Shown piece by piece: positions 1-4,696 of a DNA stretch of 6,102 nt. The translations under genes were made by a program, and so were the position numbers. Position 1 is the first letter of the stretch. Every line of letters starts with the position of its first letter. This stretch comes from Clostridiales bacterium (GTDB lineage: Bacteria > Bacillota > Clostridia > Oscillospirales > CAG-382), in contig QAKH01000108.1 in NCBI GenBank assembly GCA_003343885.1, positions 1-6,102 on the forward strand. Direction: 5' to 3'. The notes under the pieces are model-generated. The model saw only the letters and a program-made list of their open reading frames with translations, was not told the DNA's origin and ran no database searches.

Positions 1-467
1 CATCCTATACATTTTCCCGGTGCCACCGGTATCTCAGAATCGTCAAAATCAAGCTCAGCGCTCGTCAAAAGCTCGGCAATAAACACATAGCTTCCGTACT
101 TTTCGTTGATAAGCAGCCTGTTTTTCCCAATAACGCCAAGTCCTGCAATTGCTGCCGTATACACTTCATCTACCGGGGAGGAGTCGCAAAACGCCGCAAA
201 GCGTTCATTAGGATAGCTGTCTTTCAGTGTATCTATCAGTTTGCCTGACAGTTCTTTTGCAAAAATATGGTAGTCCTTGCTTACACTGTACAAAGATACG
301 TTTCTGTCCGGGTGATTGCCGGTAAAATACGGTATCAGCCATATTGCCGCACTTTTCATGCCGGCAGGCAGCTTCCGTTCGTTTAGTATTCTTACATCTC
401 TCATGCTGAGAAAAGAACAATATTCGATACCGTACGAGGAAAGGAAGGTTCTAACTAAGTTTTTCAT
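1..467 (-). CDS. queG: Epoxyqueuosine reductase QueG-like protein, 3' end cut by window edge
   Basis: Family role: QueG is a cytoplasmic cobalamin- and 4Fe-4S-dependent enzyme that reduces epoxyqueuosine to queuosine at tRNA position 34. The visible part is 155 codons. It shows the DUF1730-type N-terminal half: a DYH motif (residues 65-67), then FCDSSPVDE (93-101), AGLGVIGKN (108-116) and the LLINEKYGSY stretch (118-127), all typical of QueG. It reaches KCIG at 152-155, with a further TG at the window edge, which is where the CxxC ferredoxin-like cysteines are expected. Start: an in-frame TAA lies two codons upstream of ATG 467, and AAGGA precedes it with short spacing. It begins 19 bases after folT on the same strand, so the two are probably co-transcribed. 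The early position of AGLG suggests the shorter clostridial form, but the C-terminus is not visible. Family fairly certain; exact substrate is inferred. Confidence 0.78.
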   Translation of the reverse strand, partial: MKNLVRTFLSSYGIEYCSFLSMRDVRILNERKLPAGMKSAAIWLIPYFTGNHPDRNVSLYSVSKDYHIFAKELSGKLIDTLKDSYPNERFAAFCDSSPVDEVYTAAIAGLGVIGKNRLLINEKYGSYVFIAELLTSAELDFDDSEIPVAPGKCIG

Positions 468-486
468 CAGTCCTTACTGTCTGCCG

Positions 487-1125
487 TTAATATCCTAACA
501 CGCCTGCCGCAAGTATTCCATCCTTAACCCACGGAACTACTTTGGCTTTTTTTATTATGGGAAGCATAACGACAAAAATTACTGAAAGGATTGCCGTTTC
601 TATGGGCAGTAGCAGCAGGTTTTTTGTAATAGAGCCGGACATATACACCCATATTCCCTTGCCGTACATAAGTGACAGGAAATATGAGGTGAGAAGAATA
701 TTGCAAAATACGTTTATCGCAAGTTTAGACAGAAACAAACGCAAAACCGTTACTTTTGTTCTGTACAAAAAGATAGCAAAAACGAACGAGCCAAGTCCTT
801 CGATAAACATAAATACCGGATTATACGGTCCGGAGGGCTTTATCATAAAGGAAAGCGTGTCGCACACGCACCCGGATATAAATCCGAGAACCGGCCCGTA
901 CAGAAAAGAGCCGAGTGCGTTTGCCGTAAATGTAAAAAATACGTTTAAACTGTCGGCAACCGGGATTTTAAAGGATTTTATCGCAATGCGAAGCGCTATA
1001 AAAAGCGCTGCAAGCACTAACGCTTTCACGCTTTTAAGCTCTGCGAAGCTGAGACGCCAGTACGTCCCGGAAAAAGGCGTTTTAAAGATTTCTTTTGATG
1101 GTGCTTTTGAAATTGTGTTGCTCAT
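487..1125 (-). CDS. folT: Folate-family ECF transporter S component FolT
   Basis: Membrane substrate-binding subunit that captures folate or reduced folates and works with a shared EcfA/EcfA'/EcfT energising module, which is not in this window. The 212-residue protein has hydrophobic segments near residues 33-50, 61-76, 78-95, 103-121, 130-153 and 170-191, fitting the six helices of S components. Family-type motifs seen are FIALRIAIKSF (42-52), GPVLGFISGCVCD (77-89) and SITKNLLLLPIE (165-176). The charged tail KKAK at 192-195 follows the last helix. Start ATG 1125 is preceded by AAAGGA at 1136-1141 with good spacing. A tetrahydrofolate riboswitch and terminator sit immediately upstream, which independently supports folate as substrate. 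The queG-like gene follows after 19 bases. Transport of another pteridine cannot be excluded. Confidence 0.88.
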   Translation of the reverse strand: MSNTISKAPSKEIFKTPFSGTYWRLSFAELKSVKALVLAALFIALRIAIKSFKIPVADSLNVFFTFTANALGSFLYGPVLGFISGCVCDTLSFMIKPSGPYNPVFMFIEGLGSFVFAIFLYRTKVTVLRLFLSKLAINVFCNILLTSYFLSLMYGKGIWVYMSGSITKNLLLLPIETAILSVIFVVMLPIIKKAKVVPWVKDGILAAGVLGY

Positions 1126-1135
1126 TGTTTTTCGG

Positions 1136-1141
1136 TCCTTT
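1136..1141 (-). promoter_or_regulatory. Ribosome binding site of folT
   Basis: AAAGGA on the minus strand lies 10 bases before ATG 1125. It sits downstream of the intrinsic terminator (T-run ending at 1166), so the control of the riboswitch is most simply transcriptional. The site lies outside the terminator stem. Confidence 0.6.
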
Positions 1142-1165
1142 CACGGAAAAATTTCGGCTTGCCGC

Positions 1166-1197
1166 AAAAACAAAAAAAGTGCGGCAATTTTCCGCAC
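1166..1197 (-). terminator. Intrinsic terminator of the folT riboswitch leader
   Basis: On the minus strand the stem GTGCGG / CCGCAC closes a 7-base loop (1197 to 1179). It is followed at once by seven T, one G and five T (1178 to 1166). This is a textbook Rho-independent terminator lying between the aptamer and the folT start, so it is the expression platform. Its 3' arm can alternatively pair with the aptamer core (see findings). Confidence 0.85.
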
Positions 1198-1244
1198 AGC
1201 AAAACCCGGCCGCCTCACAAACAAAAGCGACTCAAAGATATTAT

Positions 1245-1355
1245 GCAGTGGGATGCGAGAATCCTACCGCAAGCACTGACCTGATAACCAGCCTTTTCGT
1301 CCGGATGTCAACTCCCCGTACACCCGGCACTTTACGCAAAATTCTCTACTCTGCC
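1245..1355 (-). ncRNA. Tetrahydrofolate (THF) riboswitch aptamer
   Basis: This is a cis-acting RNA that binds reduced folates, here in the leader of folT. I recognised it by the conserved THF-I elements in order on the minus strand: P1 strand GCAG (1354-1351), AGUAGA (1350-1345), GCGUAAAGUG, an 8-bp P3 stem CCGGGUGU / ACAUCCGG (1327-1320 with 1308-1301), ACGAA (1300-1296), a variable hairpin, GCGGU (1270-1266), P2 strand AUUCUC (1262-1257) pairing perfectly with GAGAAU (1346-1341), GCAUCCC (1256-1250), and the closing P1 strand CUGC (1248-1245). GGGA in the P3 loop can pair with UCCC near the 3' end, matching the expected pseudoknot. UAA instead of UUA in the GCGUUAAGUG box is a small deviation. 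Position, downstream terminator and target gene all agree. Confidence 0.9.
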
Positions 1356-1362
1356 ATGCGTT

Positions 1363-1391
1363 ATTGTATCATGTAGTGCGATACATTTCAA
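1363..1391 (-). promoter_or_regulatory. Sigma-A-like promoter of the folT-queG unit
   Basis: On the minus strand, -35 TTGAAA (1391-1386) and -10 TACAAT (1368-1363) are separated by exactly 17 bases. The expected transcript start near 1356 falls at the first base of the riboswitch aptamer, which supports the call. Confidence 0.8.
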
Positions 1392-1482
1392 TGAACTTTT
1401 TGTTAACAATGCGCCGGTATGAAAAATATAGAAAGCCTTACGTTGCAAAATTCTTAAGCTCTATTTGTTAAAAAAAAACATC

Positions 1483-1511
1483 TTGATTTACGAGTTTCAT
1501 TATTATATAAT
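1483..1511 (+). promoter_or_regulatory. Sigma-A-like promoter of the dCMP deaminase gene
   Basis: -35 TTGATT (1483-1488) and a perfect -10 TATAAT (1506-1511) are separated by 17 bases, in AT-rich surroundings with an A-run just upstream. It gives an untranslated leader of about 97 bases before ATG 1615. It is divergent from the folT promoter, with the two -35 boxes about 90 bases apart. Confidence 0.8.
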
Positions 1512-1548
1512 AGATTATCTATAAGTTTAAGATTTAACAAAATCGTAA

Positions 1549-1583
1549 AGGCAATCAAAAGTTACGTACTTTTTATCTTGCCT
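1549..1583 (+). repeat. Two-part hairpin in the dCMP deaminase leader
   Basis: Outer arms AGGCAA (1549-1554) and TTGCCT (1578-1583) enclose inner arms AAAAGT (1557-1562) and ACTTTT (1568-1573), with a TC / TATC internal loop and a 5-base apical loop. No T-run follows, so it is not an intrinsic terminator. It may be an mRNA leader structure or an operator. I do not recognise it as a known riboswitch. Confidence 0.45.
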
Positions 1584-1614
1584 GCGGTATAAAAACTGTA
1601 ACGGAGGTGCCGGA

Positions 1615-2103
1615 ATGGAACGAATAAGCAAGGAAAATTACTATCTTGACATTGCTCAGACTGTTGCGGAACGTTCTACCTGTTTAAGAAAAAAATACGG
1701 AGCCATAATAGTTAAAAACGACACGATTGTATCAACCGGCTATGTAGGCGCTCCCAGGGGAAGAAAAAACTGCAGTGATATTTGCAGGTGTATGCGTGAT
1801 GAGATGAATATTCCCCGAGGCGAACGGTATGAAATGTGCAGATCGGTTCATGCGGAAATGAACGCAATTATCAATGCCTCCCGTGAACAGATGTTGGACG
1901 GCGTTATGTATCTTGCGGGCGTTGACGCCAAAACCGGTGAGTTAGTCAAAAACGCCTGCTGCTGCATGATGTGCAAAAGACTTGTGCTTAACGCCGGCAT
2001 AACTAAAGTTATCGTACGTGAAACAAAGGACGAATTCACTGTTTACGAAACTGCGGACTGGATTGAAAACGATGACAGCTTGTCCGGCAAATTCGGATAT
2101 TAG
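1615..2103 (+). CDS. Deoxycytidylate (dCMP) deaminase family protein
   Basis: Zinc-dependent cytoplasmic enzyme of the ComEB/dCMP deaminase family that converts dCMP to dUMP, the substrate of thymidylate synthase. The 162 residues match the usual single-domain length. Catalytic features visible: HAE at 79-81 (zinc-ligand His79, proton-shuttling Glu81) and CCMMC at 116-120, giving zinc ligands Cys117 and Cys120. The family block NCSDICRCMRDE...IPRGERYEMCRSVHAEMNAI (52-86) is clear. The usual Pro before the first zinc Cys is Cys116 here. Start ATG 1615 has GGAGGTG at 1603-1609, 5 bases upstream, behind a good promoter. It faces away from folT, and both genes touch folate-dependent thymidylate synthesis. 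It seems to be transcribed alone; no terminator is obvious after it. A cytidine or guanine deaminase is unlikely given the HAE plus MCKRL context. Confidence 0.88.
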   Translation: MERISKENYYLDIAQTVAERSTCLRKKYGAIIVKNDTIVSTGYVGAPRGRKNCSDICRCMRDEMNIPRGERYEMCRSVHAEMNAIINASREQMLDGVMYLAGVDAKTGELVKNACCCMMCKRLVLNAGITKVIVRETKDEFTVYETADWIENDDSLSGKFGY

Positions 2104-2142
2104 CACTTTAAATCAATAACGCTACAAAAATCAGAATATTAT

Positions 2143-2164
2143 TCGGAATAATCTCGGAGTAATC
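2143..2164 (+). repeat. Tandem 11-base repeat
   Basis: TCGGAATAATC (2143-2153) is followed directly by TCGGAGTAATC (2154-2164), differing at one base. It lies in the 133-base gap between the dCMP deaminase and phosphatase genes. The first copy also contributes to the small palindrome ATTATTCGGAATAAT (2139-2153). Function is unknown; it could be an operator or chance. Confidence 0.4.
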
Positions 2165-2220
2165 TGACAAGAAAGTATTACCCTTGAATTTCCGCAAATT
2201 ATACACATCCTATCGCCGGC

Positions 2221-2240
2221 AAAGGAGGAATATGACGTGA
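2221..2240 (+). promoter_or_regulatory. Strong ribosome binding site with overlapping two-codon ORF at a GTG start
   Basis: AAAGGAGG (2221-2228) lies 8 bases from GTG 2237 but only 3 bases from ATG 2232. Reading from that ATG gives ATG-ACG-TGA, whose stop overlaps the GTG codon. The spacing therefore decides for GTG as the gene start. Confidence 0.6.
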
Positions 2241-2671
2241 AAAAGATTTTGTTTGTGTGTTCCGGCAACACATGCCGCAGTCCGATGGCTCAGGCAGTGT
2301 TCAACAAATTGGCGAAAGAGAGGAATATTGACGCAGCGGCTTTTTCCGCAGGGCTTTACACCCAGGACGCTCTGCCGTATTCACCGAATACGCTTGAGGT
2401 GCTTCGTGAAAACGACATTGCGCTTACCGGATCTTCAAAGCAAATAACCAAGGAAATGCTTGACCAATGCGATATTGTTTTCGGACTTACCTATTCCCTG
2501 AGTACAGCGCTTGTTTCCGCTTTCCCGCAAAGCTCAGAAAAAATTTACCGTTTTCCTTTGGAAGTACCTGATCCCTTCGGAGGAGATATAGCGCTTTACA
2601 GGCGCAGCTATCAGAAAATAACCGAGGGAATAGAGAAAATTCTCCGTGCGATAGAATCTAAGGATTTATAG
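2237..2671 (+). CDS. ywlE: Low-molecular-weight phosphatase, probable protein arginine phosphatase
   Basis: Cytoplasmic phosphatase of the low-molecular-weight PTP family, acting through a phosphocysteine intermediate. The P-loop CSGNTCRS spans residues 8-15, with nucleophile Cys8 and Arg14. The general-acid loop is VPDPFGGD at 110-117 with Asp112. Length (144) fits the family. In B. subtilis YwlE, a Thr in the P-loop position matching Thr12 here favours phosphoarginine over phosphotyrosine, so I infer an arginine phosphatase that would reverse McsB-type marking; mcsB is not in the window. Start is GTG 2237, chosen by its AAAGGAGG spacing; the nearby ATG 2232 is out of frame. rimI follows after 3 bases, so the two are co-transcribed. 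A tyrosine phosphatase remains possible. Confidence 0.85.
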   Translation: MKKILFVCSGNTCRSPMAQAVFNKLAKERNIDAAAFSAGLYTQDALPYSPNTLEVLRENDIALTGSSKQITKEMLDQCDIVFGLTYSLSTALVSAFPQSSEKIYRFPLEVPDPFGGDIALYRRSYQKITEGIEKILRAIESKDL

Positions 2672-2674
2672 CAA

Positions 2675-3127
2675 ATGCAAAAGAAAGACGAGTTAATTTT
2701 AACAGGGTACAAGCCTTGCTATGCGCAAAATATAGCGCAGGCGGAGCTTGCCTGCTTTTCCGAGCCATGGAGCCTTAACGCTGTCTGCGAGTTTTTTGAA
2801 AGAGATTACAACTTTGCCGTCATAGCTCTTGTCGGAGATAATTTCGCCGGATACGCAGGCTATTCCGTCATTGCAGGAGAATACCAGATAGCAAACGTTG
2901 CCGTTCCTGAAGAATTCAGAGGATCAGGAATCGCGCTTGCGATGATGAAAGAAGTGGAAAGGCGAGCACGGCAGGACGGCTGTGAGCGAATAACACTTGA
3001 AGTGCGTGAATCCAACACGCCGGCTGTTTCCCTGTACAAAAAACTGGGATACGTAAATGTGGGAATACGCCGTTCTTTTTATAAAAATCCCGTTGAGAAC
3101 GCTCTGCTTATGGATTTTATTCTGTAA
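2675..3127 (+). CDS. rimI: Ribosomal-protein/N-alpha acetyltransferase RimI (GNAT fold)
   Basis: GNAT acetyltransferase that, in the RimI family, transfers acetyl from acetyl-CoA to the N-terminal amine of proteins such as ribosomal protein S18. The 150 residues show the GNAT landmarks: YQIANVAVPEEFRGSGIA (70-87) with the acetyl-CoA-binding R-x-x-G-x-A at 82-87, and ITLEVRESNTPAVSLYKKLGY (106-126) with Glu109 and Tyr121 at the positions of the RimI catalytic residues. Start ATG 2675 lies 3 bases after the phosphatase stop, and AAGGA (2660-2664) inside the upstream gene serves as its ribosome binding site. In many Firmicutes rimI sits among tsaE, tsaB and tsaD; here tsaD follows after 141 bases, which supports RimI over other GNATs. 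Confidence 0.86.
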   Translation: MQKKDELILTGYKPCYAQNIAQAELACFSEPWSLNAVCEFFERDYNFAVIALVGDNFAGYAGYSVIAGEYQIANVAVPEEFRGSGIALAMMKEVERRARQDGCERITLEVRESNTPAVSLYKKLGYVNVGIRRSFYKNPVENALLMDFIL

Positions 3128-3167
3128 ACAAATTCCCGTGGGCAAAACAGTGATTATATTCTTTTCT

Positions 3168-3196
3168 TTGCCATTGCTCCTTTACTCCATTATTAT
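3168..3196 (+). promoter_or_regulatory. Candidate sigma-A-like promoter of tsaD
   Basis: -35 TTGCCA (3168-3173) and -10 TATTAT (3191-3196), each one base off consensus, are separated by 17 bases within the rimI-tsaD gap. A start near 3203 would leave a leader of about 65 bases. Read-through from the phosphatase-rimI unit is also possible, since no terminator is visible in the gap. Confidence 0.5.
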
Positions 3197-3268
3197 GCAT
3201 ACGGAATATTCAGCGTACGTCATACGGCGTTCGCCATACCACCTATCACCCGAAAGGACTTATTTTTA

Positions 3269-4306
3269 ATGGATATACTTGCGATTGAATCTTCATGCGA
3301 TGAAACTGCCGCCGCGGTAGTGCGTGACGGAAGGCACGTACTTTCAAATGTTGTCGCCTCACAGATAGAGGTACACGCCCTATACGGAGGCGTCGTGCCG
3401 GAAATAGCTTCACGCGCGCACACCGAGGCTATTTGCTCGGTAGTGAGAGAAGCTTTGGAAAAGGCTGAAAAAACTCCTTGTCAAATAGACGCTGTTGCCG
3501 TCACCAACAGGCCGGGGCTTATAGGAGCGTTGCTTGTCGGCGTCGGATTTGCAAAAGGATTTGCGTACGCAAACTCTCTGCCGCTTGTTCCGGTTCATCA
3601 CATAAGAGGTCACATTGCGGCAAATTACACCTATTTTAACGGCATATCCGCTCCTCTTCTTGAACCGCCGTTTACGGCTCTTGTCATGAGCGGAGGACAC
3701 ACGTCCCTCATCAATGTCAATGACTACACGGATTTTTCCTGTATCGGAGCTACGCGCGATGATGCCGCCGGAGAGGCGTTTGACAAGGTAGCAAGGCTGT
3801 TGGGTCTTGCCTACCCGGGAGGAGCAAAGATGGACTCCCTTGCGTCAAGAGGACGCAAAGACGCAGTATTTTTCCCCGACGCTCATGTAAAGGACGCTCC
3901 GTACGACTTTTCCTTCTCGGGAATGAAAACCGCCGCTATTAACTATCTGCACACGCAATCCCAAAAGGATCTCCCGGTCTGCCGGGAGGACGTTGCCGCT
4001 TCTTTTACGGACGCCGTTTGCCGTGCCGTTTGTCTGCGTCTTGAAAAACTGTTTTGCGACAAGGGCTTATTCCATTCAGGCAAGCTCGTTCTTGCCGGCG
4101 GTGTTTCCGCGAACAGCCATTTGCGTTCTTCCATAAGCGAGCTTTGCCGAAAACACGGTGTTGAACTGTTCTGTCCGCCTCTCGGACTATGCGGCGATAA
4201 CGCGGTAATGATAGGAGCGCAGGCGTATTTTGAATTCATAAACAATACCGATAATTTCTTCAACTATGCGCTGAACGCTTACGCCACAGCGGATATCGAA
4301 TGTTGA
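3269..4306 (+). CDS. tsaD: tRNA N6-threonylcarbamoyladenosine transferase TsaD (Kae1/Gcp)
   Basis: Catalytic subunit for t6A at position 37 of ANN-decoding tRNAs. It transfers the threonylcarbamoyl group from threonylcarbamoyl-AMP made by TsaC, and in bacteria acts with TsaB and TsaE. The 345 residues are full length. ASKHA-fold motifs are in order: ESSCDETAAAV (7-17), GGVVPEIASRAH (40-51), PGLIGALLVG (82-91), metal-binding HHIRGH with His111 and His115, SGGHTSL (141-147), GEAFDKVARLLGLAYPGG (168-185), SFSGMKTA (215-222), AGGVSAN (276-282) and CGDNAVMI (308-315), whose Asp310 is the third metal ligand. Gly309 replaces the common Thr of CTDN. ATG 3269 has AAAGGA about 10 bases upstream. TsaB and TsaE genes, usual neighbours, are absent here. 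The following gap has no clear terminator. Confidence 0.96.
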   Translation: MDILAIESSCDETAAAVVRDGRHVLSNVVASQIEVHALYGGVVPEIASRAHTEAICSVVREALEKAEKTPCQIDAVAVTNRPGLIGALLVGVGFAKGFAYANSLPLVPVHHIRGHIAANYTYFNGISAPLLEPPFTALVMSGGHTSLINVNDYTDFSCIGATRDDAAGEAFDKVARLLGLAYPGGAKMDSLASRGRKDAVFFPDAHVKDAPYDFSFSGMKTAAINYLHTQSQKDLPVCREDVAASFTDAVCRAVCLRLEKLFCDKGLFHSGKLVLAGGVSANSHLRSSISELCRKHGVELFCPPLGLCGDNAVMIGAQAYFEFINNTDNFFNYALNAYATADIEC

Positions 4307-4458
4307 CAGTTAAAAAATTATACAAATTTAAGACCGCTTTTTTGTTAAATTCGCAGATTTCCAAAATTCGCCCTGTTTACATAATTTAATCTTTTTTTTA
4401 CCCGATTTTATCTCATAACTGTTGATAACTATGTTGATAACTATGATAAAATCCCATA

Positions 4459-4479
4459 TTTTGACCAAAAAAGTCAAAA
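4459..4479. repeat. Palindrome TTTTGAC-N7-GTCAAAA
   Basis: Perfect 7-base arms TTTTGAC (4459-4465) and GTCAAAA (4473-4479) around a C plus A-run spacer, placed between the two TGTTGATAA clusters. No T-run follows, so it is better read as an operator-like site than as a terminator. The binding protein is unknown; it does not match the usual Rex site. Confidence 0.5.
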
Positions 4480-4487
4480 GGCTTGTG

Positions 4488-4516
4488 TTGATAACTATGT
4501 TGATAATGTTGATAAT
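4488..4516 (+). promoter_or_regulatory. Weak candidate promoter for rex inside the repeat array
   Basis: TTGATA (4488-4493), 17 bases, GATAAT (4511-4516): one mismatch in each box. A second reading is TTGATA 4509-4514 with TATTAT 4534-4539, but its 19-base spacer is long. The hexamers come from the repeat unit itself, so this may be coincidental. No better promoter is visible between 4520 and 4690. Confidence 0.3.
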
Positions 4517-4696
4517 TATGTAAACACTATGGATATTATCCCAAAAAATCGACAAAACATTCACTAAAATTAAATTGATTTTTGAATACAGGCTTGCCGA
4601 CAGGGTTTCAGGGTATCAAGAAAATTTACAAATAAAATAAAGCTGAGTTTAAGCGAAAAAGAAACAAATTACGAAAAATACTCAAGGGGAAATAAC

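Larger units (their letters stand above)
4420..4518 (+). repeat. Array of five TGTTGATAA repeats (DnaA-box-like)
   Basis: Exact TGTTGATAA occurs at 4420, 4432, 4486, 4498 and 4507, all in one direction. Three copies extend to TGTTGATAACTA (4420, 4432, 4486) and the last reads TGTTGATAATTA. Spacings are 12, 54, 12 and 9 bases. The complement TTATCAACA differs by one base from the DnaA box TTATCCACA. A truncated TGATAA follows the first pair at 4444. Such repetition is not expected by chance. DnaA binding is inferred; an operator for another regulator, including Rex itself, is an alternative. Confidence 0.7.
4307..4696. other. AT-rich 390-base intergenic region before rex
   Basis: No gene is supported in this gap. 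The first 110 bases are AT-rich with several T-runs and no GC-rich hairpin that would end tsaD transcription. The middle (4420-4518) holds the TGTTGATAA repeat array and a palindrome, each listed separately. GGATATTATCC at 4531-4541 is a perfect odd-length palindrome. The last 130 bases are the rex leader, ending with AAGGGG at 4684-4689. Long reading frames on the minus strand here are low-complexity products of the repeats. Confidence 0.6.

Noticed and set aside
542..1279. Long plus-strand ORF opposite folT
   Set aside because: It is the antisense shadow of folT and runs through the riboswitch leader; the minus-strand frame has clear membrane-protein family motifs.
3057..3269. Small plus-strand ORF between rimI and tsaD, sharing one base with the tsaD start (TAATG)
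   Set aside because: No Shine-Dalgarno precedes ATG 3057, GTG 3150 or ATG 3195, and it overlaps rimI or the candidate tsaD promoter. The hydrophobic stretch is explained by the T-rich DNA. The TAATG overlap is the only positive sign.
4303..4331. Perfect TTGACA overlapping the tsaD stop codon as a promoter
   Set aside because: At 16-18 base spacing there is no acceptable -10 box (ATTTAA at 17), and TATACA is only 10 bases away.
4420..4518. CRISPR array
   Set aside because: The repeats are 9-12 bases at irregular, short spacing without unique spacers of 25-45 bases, and no cas gene is present.
4525..4541. Possible NrdR box (ACACTAT...) and Fur-like GATAAT repeats before rex
   Set aside because: Only half of an NrdR-like box matches and no second box lies at the expected spacing. 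The GATAAT units lack the inverted-repeat arrangement of a Fur box.
4328..4564. Minus-strand 78-codon ORF in the gap before rex
   Set aside because: The protein is low-complexity Ile/Asn sequence produced by the TGTTGATAA repeats, with no ribosome binding site.
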